Shown here piece after piece: positions 42,365 through 54,059 of a stretch of DNA of 64,000 bases. A program made the translations under genes and the position numbers. The first letter of the stretch is position 1. Every line of letters starts with the position of its first letter. Source of the stretch: Phymorhynchus buccinoides. Taxonomy: Eukaryota > Mollusca > Gastropoda > Neogastropoda > Raphitomidae. The notes beneath the pieces are model-generated. The model saw nothing but the letters and a program-made list of their open reading frames with translations, ran no database searches and had not been told where the DNA came from. The stretch is taken from the NCBI GenBank assembly GCA_017654935.2, contig CM065713.1:12276879-12340878 (forward strand), in the 5' to 3' direction.

Positions 42365-42685
42365 CCCCGTGGGGATACCGGGGTGTCTTTCGCAAAAATA
42401 GTTCCCCCACCTTCTGGAAAGTTATGTGCTTGTAACTTCCTCCTGTCTTTCACTCTCTTTGACTCTTTCCCTTTGCTTTCTATCATCTACTATCTTTTCT
42501 GACTTATTGGGCCCATTCTCCTGCCTTTTTTCCAAAAAAAATCTTCCAATTTCCGAGCTCCTCCAAAAATCAGAATGTGTCGGCTGTACGCAGTGGGGAG
42601 ACCAGTGAAAACTGAAAACCGGACACATATGTACCTTACCCATTATGGCCTTATGGCCTGGGAACGCAGAAGAAGAAGAAGAATG
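42365..42685 (+). mobile_element. GAA-tailed interspersed repeat, type A
   Basis: Full-length copy from CCCCGTGGGGATACCGGG to a GAAGAAGAAGAA tail. Confidence 0.7.
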
Positions 42686-42764
42686 AGTTAATCTTAAAAT
42701 GAGATTTCAAGACTGCCTCAATCCTGTACAGTCAAGAGCAACTGAAACAATGTTACATGGTTAT

Positions 42765-42945
42765 CTTCTTCTTCTTCTGCATTCCCAGGGCATATGGCCA
42801 TAATGGGTAAGGTACGTATGTGTCAGTTTTTTCAGTTTTCACTGGTCTCCCCGCTGCGCACAGCTAACACATTCTGATTTTGGAGGAGCTCAAAGGAGAA
42901 AAATTATTTGGAGGATTATTATTTTTAAAGGCAGATCGAGAAACA
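42765..42945 (-). mobile_element. GAA-tailed repeat, type A, truncated
   Basis: Tail-side half in reverse, facing the copy at 42365 tail to tail. Confidence 0.65.
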
Positions 42946-43540
42946 TGGTTATCTAAAAAATTGCATGCATATATCTAATAAAACAGCCATGCCGGTGTTG
43001 CATAAAATACCTCACCCATGAAATAAATACCCTTTCCTCATTCGAATTGCTTGCTGTTTGGGAAAGATTTGCCCCTGAATATATTCAGAGGCGTCTTGTG
43101 GCATGCAGTAAGACCAGAGGATTCATCACTGAATATTGAGAAGTTGGTGAGTTTTTATAAAACATGATTTATTTTTGTTTGCATGGGTGGTTGTTTATAT
43201 CGGCCGCCATTTTGAAAAATGCGAAACTAAGTGGCATGGCTTCGTACATTGATTTCTCTGCAAAGATGTAGATTTACACCCTCCCGCTCTATTTCTTGGT
43301 TCTTTCCGTGTAGATTGAGCACTTAAATCTCAACATTTTAAACAATAGTTGACATATTTCTCACATGAAATAATAATGGTTCTAGTGTGCATGTGAAGGG
43401 TACTTATTTCACGGGAGGTACTTATTTCTCATTGTTATTATCATTAAAGTGTCAAGTTTATTTCTGTTTTTCATTCTTTAAACCTTTAGAGTGTGTCACT
43501 AAGTTTCTTTAATTTATAACTGAAGGTTAATTAGAATTAT
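42946..43540. other. Intron stretch with a shared repeat fragment
   Basis: 43245-43320 (GTAGATTTACACCCTCCCGC, TCTATTTCTTGGTTCTTTCC) is the reverse complement of 28355-28430, so it is a repeat fragment. The rest is unremarkable. Confidence 0.55.
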
Positions 43541-43542
43541 CT

Positions 43543-43932
<390 letters not shown>

Positions 43933-43958
43933 ACATCATTAACCAAGTAAAATAGCAC

Positions 43959-44547
43959 CGCGTCCTGGGTGTGATCATAGATGAAGAACTGAAGTGGCAG
44001 ACCCATATTGAGAAGGTAGCACACAAGCTTGCACGTAGCCTATTCCTACTAAAAAAAACTTAGACCTTTCTTAGATACAGAGGAACGCAAATTATTCTTT
44101 CATGCCCACTGTCTCTCTCATGTCAACTATGCATCTGTAGTTTGGGATTCTACCGCCAAATGTCACCTATTAAAACTCAATTCTATCTACAAAAGAGCAG
44201 CTAAAATTATTCTTCCTGACGCAAACCTCACCACATCAGAAAAACAAGCAAAATTAAACATCCTTCCGTTAGATTCACAATTAAAGTACAACAAAGCAAT
44301 CATCATGTACAAAGTGCATAATGACTTGGTCCCACAATACCTAAAATCATTAGTTACCCCGGCATCACATCGTTATGGTTCCAGCAACTACATTTTGCCA
44401 AACACTAGAATTGACAAATACAAATCAAGTTTTTCCTTCTCAGGTTCCTCAATTTGGAATTCCCTTCCCTCTGCCATTCAGTTATGCCCTTCCATCTCAC
44501 GATGCAAAAAGATGGTGCGGGCAAACATAATTTACAGCCCTGCTTAA
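43959..44547 (+). pseudogene. LINE reverse transcriptase C-terminal region, frameshifted
   Basis: Starts RVLGVIIDEELKWQTHIEKV, continues with ARSLFLLKK up to an A run near 44050 where the frame shifts, then FHAHCLSHVNYASVVWDSTA, KLNSIYKRAAKIILPD, and ends WNSLPSAIQLCPSISRCKKM and a stop at 44547. The LGVxID...W..HI, YxxxxWDS, and RAAKII motifs are the conserved region after the RT palm in Jockey/CR1-type LINEs. The palm (YxDD) is missing, so this is a 5'-truncated dead copy on the plus strand, inside the minus-strand gene region. Confidence 0.85.
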
Positions 44548-45030
<483 letters not shown>

Positions 45031-45047
45031 GTTTTCCAGTGTCCAGT

Positions 45048-45067
45048 GTCTCTCACACACACACACA

Positions 45068-45144
<77 letters not shown>

Positions 45145-45249
45145 CTCTCTCTCTCTCTCTCTCACACAACACCTCTCTCTCTCTCTCTCTCATACACCTC
45201 TCTCTCTCTCTCACACACCTCTCTCTCTCTCTCTCTCTCTATCTCACAC

Positions 45250-45312
<63 letters not shown>
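45048..45312. repeat. CT/CA microsatellite
   Basis: TCTCTC and CACACA runs only. Confidence 0.95.
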
Positions 45313-45314
<2 letters not shown>

Positions 45315-45339
45315 GAATACTAATGTGATATTTCCTTAA

Positions 45340-45720
45340 AAAAACAACGAAAAGAAGAAAAAAACCCCCACTAAAATCAAACAAAACTTAAAAATCAAAC
45401 TCAATGAACACATAACGAGAAAAGATATCGTCACCAAACACAGAAACAGAAAGCATTGACATCAAAGACTGTACAGGGGAAGATAAACATCCGGTCTCTT
45501 TTCCCTATATGAGTAGTGAGGACAGAAACACTGGTTATGTCCCTTTGAAACGTGACACATTTTACACATCGATAGGCCAGTTGAATTCTCCGTTCAAGTT
45601 CCAGTCCGAGTTTTTGGATAGCCTCCACTGTGAATAGTGTACACGTCCGCACTAACGATAACTCTATCAGCCCGGTTCGCCAAGCTTTTAAGTAATCCAT
45701 CTTACCCTTTTAGAATATCT
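45340..45720. other. Stretch with an unassigned minus-strand ORF
   Basis: A minus-strand frame of 89 codons at 45431-45700 includes LGLELERRIQLAYRCVKCVT. I recognise no domain; it may be a worn LINE piece or chance. No convincing splice sites flank it. Confidence 0.3.
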
Positions 45721-45729
45721 TTGTTGACA

Positions 45730-46570
45730 TGCACAAAAACCTTTGTCAAAACTAAAATGGCTGAAGATATATTTATTATTTAAAAAAAAAAGGCTGATGC
45801 AGACGTGTATGTGTGCGTGCATGTACGTGCTTGTGCGTGCATGTATGTGTGTGCATGCATGCATGTATTCGTGCGTGTGAGCATGCGGTCGTATGTGCAT
45901 GCCAAAGTGTGTGTGTGTGTGCATAGGTACATGTGCGCTTGCATATGCCTGCGTGTGTGTTCATCATGAAAACATTTTAATGCTAACAAATACACACGCA
46001 TTGGACTGTAGAGGGGAAGTATTGCTTTTTTTATTTTGATTTTGTTGCCTTTTTGCTCCTTTTGTTGCCTGCTTTTTGATATATTTGCTGTTTTCTTGTG
46101 TGTCTGTGTTGATAAAGGCGCATTCGCCGAAATATCCAGTAGTTTTGCTTTGTCTCTTGTGAATAAAACAACGTCACTTTACACTTGGTTCGTTTGTTGT
46201 ATGCTTCAGTGACGTTGCAGTCTGTTTCATTTTTGTTGTTGCTAACAAATAGTAACATACTTTCTACTGTGGCACAATTGATTTCAATCTCTTTCACGCA
46301 AAACGTCATACACTGAATTTCTAATTACATTGTGGAAAACATAAACCAGTACTTTTTTTTTTTTTAACATCTTCGGGGACTTGTAAACTAGCATTTTTTG
46401 GGTTTAATTCCTTGGTGACTTCTTGGCACTTGTTTCTTTCTTTATTTTCTCCACCCACACAGAAACAGAAAACATTCACATGCACAAAAACCTTTGTCAA
46501 AACTAAGATGGCTGAAGACATATTTATTATAAAAATAAAAAAAAGGCTGATACAGACGCGTCTGTGCGCG
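45730..46570. repeat. Direct repeat of about 95 bp, 0.7 kb apart
   Basis: 45730-45825 and 46475-46575 share ATGCACAAAAACCTTTGTCA, AAACTAxxATGGCTGAAGA, TATTTATTAT and AAGGCTGATxCAGACG, both followed by TG/CATG runs. The start of the repeat also resembles 45436-45460 (ACACAGAAACAGAAAGCATT). Confidence 0.75.
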
Positions 46571-46701
46571 TGCATGTATGTGTGTGTGTGAACCCCTCCA
46601 CAGAATCATGTAGAAATGTTGCATGGTATATTACTTGAAGCTTTCATATATTTGTTGCTATCCTACTCAGTGACACCTTGCTTTTTAAAAAAAAACTTCG
46701 G

Positions 46702-47080
46702 TAAAGGTCAAGATGTGCCACCCCCCCAAGCTATCTCGGTTAATTCTATTTTTCTGTTATTGCCTTTCTTACCATACATAAAGCTGTATTTTAGGAACAT
46801 TTTTAGCTAATAACTTTTTTGGAATACTAACCCTACCCCCCACCCTATAAGACGGAAAAACGCAACGAACCACAACTGTGACAAATCGCGGTGTACTGCA
46901 GTACATAGTGGGGGGTAGGGTTAGGCTTAGGGCTAGGGTTAGGGCTAGGGTTAGTATTCCAAAAAGGTTATTAGCTGAAAATGTTCCTAAAATACAGCTT
47001 TATGTATGGTAAGAAAGGCAAAAACGGAAAAATACAATTAACCGAGAAATGCAGGGGGGGTGGCACATCTTTACCTTTAC
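46702..47080. mobile_element. Foldback element with AAAGGTCAAGATGTGCC ends, telomere-like loop
   Basis: Same family as 23714-24107. The loop contains GTAGGGTTAGGCTTAGGGCT then AGGGTTAGGGCTAGGGTTAG (46915-46957), that is several TTAGGG-like units. Confidence 0.82.
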
Positions 47081-47323
47081 CAACTCTTCTATTGCCATGG
47101 TGTTGTTTTTTAACATTCTTGGTTGTCTGTTGCATCTCAACCCACAAGAGGGAAGTAACTAAAAACAATGAATGCGCGTGCATAGCTTTGATGGCAGAAA
47201 CAAGTTAATGGCATGGCATTCCAAATTATTTGTTCACTTTTTTCCCATGCAGCAATTTATTTTTTTCCGAACTTCCTAACAAACAAGAAACTCAACAACA
47301 AAAATGAACCCCAAAATATGAAA

Positions 47324-47978
47324 TTAAGGTGACACACTGCGTGTTCAGAGGGGAATTATTGTTTATTTTTGTTTCTCAGGAACTAATAAAGATATTTACA
47401 TGAAATTTTGTGCACTGATACAATGCATTACTCTGTCCATTTTAAGCCAACTTTGAAGACTATGTGATGGCATTATGAAAGTCCAACTAAAAACAATTCA
47501 TATGATGTTTGATCCCCTCAACAGCACTGGATTGAAGCACTGCATAGTGATGCTGATCATTTGTCCACTTTCCTTAGACATCAAAGAGTGCAACTAACAT
47601 CAAATGTATCATCTCTCAAGTAAGATCAAGTGAATTTTCACTATTGTTTGATGAAACAAAGAATGCGGGTTAAGAACTCAGAGATGCTGAATTTTGTGTT
47701 AGTTGCACTCTTTGATGTCTAAGGAAAGTGGACAAATGATCAGCATCACTATGCAGTGCTTCAATCCAGTGCTGTTGAGGGGATAAAACATCATATGAAT
47801 ATTTTTTAGTTGGACTCCATACTTTCATAATGCCATCACATAGAGTCTTCAAAGTTGGCTTAAAATGGACAGTAAGCATTGTATCAGTGCGCAAAATTTC
47901 ATGTAAATATTTTTATTAGTTCCTGAGAAACAAAAATAAACAATAATTCCCTTCCGAACACGCAGTGTGTCACCTTAA
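47324..47978. mobile_element. Foldback element with TTAA flanks, 655 bp
   Basis: TTAA on both sides; arms of about 280 bp start GGTGACACACTGCGTGTTC and contain TTTGTTTCTCAGGAACTAAT. The loop is about 80 bp. A half copy is at 26395-26660. Confidence 0.85.
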
Positions 47979-47979
47979 C

Positions 47980-48440
47980 CAACAACAACAAAAAATTAAA
48001 TAAACAGAATGATAAACAAAAGAACATTGGGAGAAAATGCAGCAGATTACTTAAGACCAACTTAAAAGACAGAAATGAACGAAAAAGCAAATAAAATGTT
48101 ACATTTTGGGAATGAAATTTTTAGAAGAAAGAAAAGATTGGATAATAAATAAGGTATAAACAAGAAAACAATTTCAACTGATGAGAAATTAACATTATTT
48201 ACAAATTCAACATTTTTTGTTTTATATTAAAAAATATTGTTATAACCTTCAAAATGGTGATTAAAAATCACAATGATATTCAATAAGGAAGAAACAAAAT
48301 ACATTTAATTTTTTATTCTACCACATCTACGTTTGAAATACATTTACTGTATTAATAACTTTTTTCTTTTACACGTCTACAGGAATTTGATCTGTCATTT
48401 TTTCCCAAATTTTACTAGCATTTTTCACCAAAATCTGCCG
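47980..48440. other. AT-rich stretch, nothing recognised
   Basis: A- and T-rich sequence without ORF, TIR or tandem structure that I can support. Confidence 0.5.
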
Positions 48441-48470
48441 ATTTCTCCCAAACTATCATTTGCATAAGAC

Positions 48471-48566
48471 CTTGAAGGAGGCCAGAGAAGGGTTAAATCC
48501 GCCAGCAAAGTGCATGCTGGGAAGCTCGATGGTCGGCACTGTCAAGGTGTGGTCTCTCAGGTCCAG
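48471..48566 (-). CDS. Probable upstream exon, product uncertain (possibly VPS13)
   Basis: 96 nt open on the minus strand, flanked by AG at its start and a GTCTTA donor, phase 0 at both ends, so it could join E1. It encodes LDLRDHTLTVPTIELPSMHF then AGGFNPSLASFK. An in-frame TAG lies directly upstream, so the exon cannot extend. The acceptor's pyrimidine tract and the donor are weak and I do not recognise the segment in VPS13. It could be a diverged VPS13 exon or a chance reading frame. Confidence 0.4.
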
Positions 48567-48639
48567 CTACTCTCCAAGAATCATGAATATCGAGAAAAGA
48601 ACTTACCATCTCCCTGAATGTGGGAAGAGGAGATGGGGC

Positions 48640-48640
48640 A

Positions 48641-48675
<35 letters not shown>

Positions 48676-48710
48676 ACGCGTGTGTGTGTGTGTGTGAGAG
48701 TGGAAAAATG
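48640..48710. repeat. GT microsatellite
   Basis: TGTGTG run interrupted by TTTTACGCG; open frame across it is an artefact. Confidence 0.9.
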
Positions 48711-48731
48711 TGTGCATGCTAAGTGCAGGAA

Positions 48732-49035
48732 CCCCCCGTGGGGATACTGGGGGGTCTTTTGTATAAATAGTTCCCCCAACTTCTGGAAGTTCTGTGCTTG
48801 TAACTTCCTCTAATCTGTCACTCTCTTTTGACTCTGCCTTTTCCCTTTGCTTTACTGTCATCTACTATCTTTCTGCCTTACCGGTGGTCCATTCTCCTGC
48901 CCTTTTTTTTCACGAAACACTTTCAAAAACATTTCCTCCAGCCGAAGTCGGACTTGCTGGGCCTTCTAATTTCTTCTTAGGCGCATAACGGCAGCATGAT
49001 GCATCATAATTGACAGGAAACTGTCTGAGCAATCT
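48732..49035 (+). mobile_element. GAA-tailed repeat, type B
   Basis: It shares the CCGTGGGGATACTGGGGGGT head and middle with type A, but from about 48930 has a different 3' part: CCAGCCGAAGTCGGACTTGC, CTTAGGCGCATAAC, AATTGACAGGAAACTGTCTG. Confidence 0.65.
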
Positions 49036-49312
49036 TCTCTTCTTCTTCTGCATTCCCAGGCCATATGGCCATAAATGGTAAGGTACGTATGTGTCCGGTT
49101 TTCAGTTTTCACTGGTCTCCCCTCTGCGTACAGCCAACACATTTCGATTTCGGAGGAGCTCAAAGAGAGAAAATTGGGAAAGATTTTTTTTTTAAAAGGC
49201 AGGAGAATGGGCCAGAAAGTCAGAAAGATAGTAGATGACAGAAAGCAAAGGAAAAAGCCAGAGTCAAAGAGAGTGAAAGATTAGTGGAAGTTACAAGCAA
49301 AGAAGAGTGCAG
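49035..49312 (-). mobile_element. GAA-tailed repeat, type A
   Basis: Reverse copy placed tail to tail with the type B copy at 48732, so their GAA tails form a common junction. Confidence 0.65.
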
Positions 49313-49471
49313 GAAAAGATAACGAGCGAGCGAGTGTCAGAGCACATGATTATATGATTACATGCAATGATCAATGATGGATGAGACGGAAAGCACGAGA
49401 TATCTAAAAGGTCAATTTACCTATGCTCATTTTCTCCACGTACATTTCCCGAATTTCAACAAGTCAGAAAA

Positions 49472-50645
49472 ACATAGCAAGCCTTAACATTATGTGACTG
49501 GCAAACTACCATAGCAAGCCTTAACATTATGTGACTGGCAAACTACTATAGCGAGCCTTAACATTATGTGACTGGCAAACTACCATAGCAAGCCTTAACA
49601 TTATGTGACTAGCAAACTACCATAGCAAGCCGTAACATTATGTGACTAGCAAACTACCATAGCAAGCCTTAACATTATGTGACTAGCAAACTACCATAGC
49701 AAGCCTTAACATTATGTGACTAGCAAACTACCATAGCAAGCCTTAACATTATGTGACTAGCAAACTACCATAGCAAGCCTTAACATTATGTCACTAGCAA
49801 ACTACCATAGCAAGCCTTAACATTATGTGACTAGCAAACTACCATAGCAAGCCTTAACATTATGTCACTAGCAAACTACCATAGCAAGCCTTAACATTAT
49901 GTCACTGGCAAACTACCATAGCAAGCCTTAACATTATGTGACTAGCAAACTACCATAGCAAGCCTTAACATTATGTCACTGGCAAACTACCATAGCAAGC
50001 CTTAACATTATGTGACTGGCAAACTACCATAGCAAGCCTTAACATTATGTGACTGGCAAACTACTATAGCGAGCCTTAACATTATGTGACTGGCAAACTA
50101 CCATAGCAAGCCTTAACATTATGTCACTGGCAAACTACCATAGCAAGCCTTAACATTATGTCACTAGCAAACTACCATAGCAAGCCTTAACATTATGTGA
50201 CTGGCAAACTACCATAGCGAGCCGTAACATTATGTGACTAGCAAACTACCATAGCAAGCCTTAACATTATGTCACTAGCAAACTACCATAGCAAGCCTTA
50301 ACATTATGTCACTGGCAAACTACCATAGCAAGCCTTAACATTATGTGACTAGCAAACTACCATAGCAAGCCTTAACATTATGTCACTGGCAAACTACCAT
50401 AGCAAGCCTTAACATTATGTCACTGGCAAACTACCATAGCAAGCCTTAACATTATGTGACTAGCAAACTACCATAGCAAGCCTTAACATTATGTCACTGG
50501 CAAACTACCATAGCAAGCCTTAACATTATGTGACTAGCAAACTACCATAGCAAGGGGGGGGGGGGCCTTTTACCATAGCAAGCCTTAACATTATGTGACT
50601 GGCAAACTACCGTAGCAAGCCTTAACATTATGTGACTGGCAAACT
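49472..50645. repeat. 37-bp minisatellite, about 32 copies
   Basis: Unit CATAGCAAGCCTTAACATTA followed by TGTGACTGGCAAACTAC. Nearly all variation falls at two positions: TGTGACT or TGTCACT, and CTGGC or CTAGC. One unit near 50555-50575 is broken by a G run and CCTTTT. Confidence 0.95.
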
Positions 50646-50685
50646 AACGTATTTTTCAGACTACAAGGCGATACTTTTTTCACGC
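50645..50685. mobile_element. Fragment of CCGTATTTTTC-type element
   Basis: AACGTATTTTTCAGACTACA plus GGCGATACTTTTTT matches one end of the family at 2931; the rest is missing. Confidence 0.5.
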
Positions 50686-51109
50686 ACTGCATAGGTGTCA
50701 ACCCAATTTTTCTTTTTTCAAAACTTCCCTTATTGAAAAATAATTATTTCCCCCTTATTTCAAGCCTGAAAGCCGTATAAATTTCAGAACATGCAAAACC
50801 ATGAAAAAGTTGCTGTGAATACATTATATTCAGACATCGTTTTCATGCAGTTTTGTTATATATATTGAAAAATGGGCAGGGGAGCGTACCTACTTTTCTT
50901 AAAGGACAGGTTTTCCCATTCTTTCAAGTGTCTCCCACTTGAAACAAGGGTATCAAATACCCTTCTCTTATTTTTAGGAGAGTTTCCCCCCCCCATCTGC
51001 CTCATATCTATGACAAATATTTTGGGGTTGATTTATTACAAAAAATTCACTTCACGCTACTAGGCTGACTATTATGTATCCCTTACACAAAAAAAAGGGG
51101 TTCCTTTTT

Positions 51110-51310
51110 GGATAGCTGAAATGAGTAGTTTGGGTGCAAAATGTGTACCGGGTAGTTTTTTTCATTAAACCATCAAATAATGTTCACTGAAAATGAGTAA
51201 GTAATCAAGAATTAAAGAGCATTATTTTCAGTTTTGAAGAGTAGTAGAGGTCCAAATTGGAGGAACAAAAAAAAGAATGCTACTCGAAAAGAGTAGAGTA
51301 AACAGGTCTG
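51110..51310. mobile_element. hAT-like MITE fragment
   Basis: It matches 27610-27804 (GGATAGCTGAAATGAGTAGT to GTAAACAGGTCTG); the left end is missing. Confidence 0.65.
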
Positions 51311-51433
51311 AGCATTAGGTGTCCTATTGAAATGGCATGTTCAGGACAATTGTCCTACTGATGTTCTTGAGTCAGGACAGTTGTCCTGTTAGAGGTCCCA
51401 AAAGGTGCATCACTCATGTCTATAATTACAATG

Positions 51434-51510
51434 CCCTACCTCCGTCTTGTTTTCAAGGATAACTCGGCCTCGAGGTGTTTTGCCGACGAGCAGTTGATTC
51501 TGATATTTAG
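51434..51510 (-). repeat. Donor-side fragment of the 51964-52120 exon
   Basis: About 75 bp match the 3' half of the exon (KYQNQLLVGKTPRGRVILEN then KTE) and its GTAGG donor, still open in frame. It lies about 450 bp downstream of the full exon. Confidence 0.8.
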
Positions 51511-51698
51511 GACAATTATAAGATCACCATGGATTCAATAAACCAATTCACAAGTTTTACACTTATGTGTATCATTTCTGATAGTCATGTGACATTTCAA
51601 ACTTAATCTTTGTCTTCGATTTCATGGTCAAGGAAAAGTGTGTTGTTCGTTTTCAAATGCAATAAATGATTTGGTTGTTGAATCCACAGTTTGTTTTA

Positions 51699-51888
51699 GG
51701 CCGTGTGCACACATAAGCGGAAGCTCCGTGCAGAAACCCGTGCGCAATCCACAAATAAGTGAAAAAGAAAGGAAAAGATTTGCGCACGTGTCCGAATTTA
51801 CACTATTATGCGTAAACGTTTATCCTTCTTTCTTCCACATAGTTAGGGTTTTCCGTACGGAACTTACGCGTCTAATGTGCACCCGGCC
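51699..51888. mobile_element. Foldback element with GGCCGTGTGCAC ends
   Basis: 190 bp, inverted ends GGCCGTGTGCACAC and GTGCACCCGGCC, with the TTTCCGTACGGAA core also present in 24175-24341. Confidence 0.75.
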
Positions 51889-51963
51889 TTATGGTCAATA
51901 CCTCCTCTCTTCTTTTTTTTAGCAGTATATTGTCCATTATTATTGTTAGTATTTATGACCTAC

Positions 51964-52120
51964 CTCCATTTTGTTCTCAAGAATCACTCGGCTGTGCGGT
52001 GTTTTTCCGACCAGCAGTTCATTCTGGTATTTCTGCCAGGCTGCCTCCAGAAGGTGACACTCCTTCAGCTTCAGAGCGCGGTAACGCCGCTTGCGCCGCT
52101 CCTCCCAGATTATGCCAGAG
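51964..52120 (-). CDS. Probable exon encoding a charged KRRYRALKLKE segment
   Basis: 157 nt with acceptor TTTTCTGTTGACAG and donor GTAGGT; one base then 52 codons, phase 0 end. It encodes SGIIWEERRKRRYRALKLKE, CHLLEAAWQKYQNELLVGKT and PHSRVILENKME. It has the good splice sites and the partial-copy surroundings typical of the other exons here, which supports a real exon of the same or an adjacent minus-strand gene. I do not recognise the protein segment. Confidence 0.6.
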
Positions 52121-53255
52121 CTGTCAACAGAAAATGCATAAATATAATCAATGCGTAACAGAACATGCTTTGATAAAAAGCTAACTTTATTGACAGCTTC
52201 TGCCAGACCGAAGTCCCCACGTTCTATACCAACAGAACCATCGACATGATAATGGTGGTTGGGCAGAGAAAGAAGAAGAACTTGGTATTCTTTCAGCTTC
52301 AGAGCGCGGTAACGGCGCTTGCAACATTTCTCCCAGATTATGCCAGAGCTGTGAACAGTAAATGCATAAATATAACCAATGCGTAACAGAACATGGCTTG
52401 ATAAAAAGCAAACTTTATTGACACTTTCTGCCTGACCGAAGTCCCCACGTATTATATCAATAGAACCATCAACTAGATGATGGTGGTTGGATCCAGAAAG
52501 AAGAAGGAACTTGGTATTCTTTCAGCTTCAGAGCGCGGTAACGGCGCTTGCAACATTTCTCCCAGATTATGCCAGAGCTGTGAACAGTAAATGCATAAAT
52601 ATAACCAATGTGTAACAGAACATGCCTTGATAAAAAGCAAACTTTATGGACAGTTTCTGCCAGACCGAAAGTCCCCACATTCTATACCAACAGAACCATC
52701 AACTTAATGATGGTGGTTGGGAAGAGAAAGAAGAAGAAGAAGAACTTGCTATTCTTTCAGCTTCAGAGCGCGGCAACGGCGCTTGCAACGCTCCACTCAG
52801 ATTAAGCCAGAGCTGTGAACAGTAAATGCATAAATATAACCAATGTGTAACAGAACATGCCTTGATAAAAAGCAAACTTTATGGACAGCTTCTGCCAGAC
52901 CGAAGTCCCCACGTTCTATACCAACAGAACCATCAAACTTGATGATGCGGGTGGGCCAGAGAGAAGAAGAGAAGAAGAAGACGAAGAAGAAGAGAGAGAG
53001 AAGAAGAAGAAGACGAAGAAGAAATTGGTATTCTTTCAGCTTCAGAGCGCGCGGTGGGGTAACGGCGCTTGCAATGTTCCTCCCAGAGCATATAACAGAA
53101 CAAGCCTTGATAAAAAGCAAACTTGGTATTCTTTGAGCTTCAGAGCACGGTAACGGCGCTTGCGATGCTCCTCCCAGATTATGCCAGAGCCGTGAACAGT
53201 AAATGCATAAATATAACCAATGTGTAACAGAACATGCCTTGATAAAAGCAAACTT

Positions 53256-53432
53256 GGTACAATGGAACCTCCCTTAAAAGACCTTCAAAAATCATTCAAA
53301 ATGGGGTCTTATAAGGAAGGTATTTAATCAAACCTTACAAAGTAGGGCAGTGTCTCAGAAGAAGGCAGGTCTTATGTTGGGAGGGAAGTCTATAATAATG
53401 AGGAAGGTCTTATAAAGGGAGTGTCCCACTGG
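53256..53432. mobile_element. Pogo-like MITE with CCTTATAAGAC ends
   Basis: Ends CAATGGAACCTCCCTTAAAA and GTCTTATAAAGGGAGTGTCC; inserted within the exon-fragment array. Confidence 0.7.
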
Positions 53433-53649
53433 ATTCATTCAGCTTCAGAGCGTGGTAACAGCGCTTGTGACGCTCCTCCCAGATGCATAACAGAACAAGC
53501 CTTGATAAAAAGCAAACTAATTCAAATTAAAATCACTTTATTATCTCTCAAGGAGAAATTAATTTCGTCCAGGTGCCGTACAACAGAAACACTGACATTC
53601 AGCATGCATAAATATAAGCACAATTTTGGATGACAAGTCAAATCTATCA

Positions 53650-53810
53650 TTTATTAAAAAATTGGGACTTTACTGGTTTAGCATTGCCTCTGGGCATTGC
53701 CTCCAGTATTGTTTCCCAACAATATTTGTATTTACAAATGGTCCCACAAGTGTCTGATTCAGACCAAGAGGACGCTTAAGGACACCATTTTCGTCGATGA
53801 CAAGTCACAT
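53650..53810 (+). repeat. Short interspersed repeat, CTGCCTCCGGGCATTGCCTC family
   Basis: A diverged relative of 23495-23635 (GGCATTGCCTCCAGTATTGT, GTCTGATTCAGACCAAGAGG). Confidence 0.6.
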
Positions 53811-53901
53811 AAGAATTACAAAAATGGCACGGTAACGGCGCTAGCGACTCCTCCCAGATTATGCCAGAGCTCGTGAACAGTAAATGCATATGGCACATAA
53901 A

Positions 53902-54051
53902 TACAGTGGAACCTCCCTTATAGTAAGAAATACCATTATAAGACTCCCTCTTTGTAAGTATTAAAATTACTTCTATTATAAGACCCCTCCCTTATAAGAA
54001 CCTCATTTTTTGGATGATTTTTGAAGGTTTTATAAGGGAGGTTCCAATGTA
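53902..54051. mobile_element. Pogo-like MITE with CCTTATAAGAC ends, 150 bp
   Basis: TA-flanked, ends CAGTGGAACCTCCCTTATA and TATAAGGGAGGTTCCAATG; the cleanest copy of this family here. Confidence 0.78.
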
Positions 54052-54059
54052 TAGGCAAT

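Larger units (their letters stand above)
52287..53873 (-). repeat. Seven acceptor-side fragments of the 51964-52120 exon
   Basis: The start of the exon (SGIIWEERRKRRYRALKLKE part) with its acceptor and upstream intron is repeated at about 52287-52352, 52521-52583, 52755-52811, 53031-53092, 53125-53191, 53438-53485 and 53829-53873. The intron part includes ATGCATAAATATAACCAATG, ACATGCCTTGATAAAAAGCA and ACAGAACCATCAA. Unit length is about 235 bp for the first four. A donor-side fragment lies separately at 51434-51510. Confidence 0.88.

Noticed and set aside
49472..50645. CRISPR-like regular repeats
   Set aside because: Units are directly joined with no unique spacers, in a eukaryotic genome; an ordinary minisatellite.
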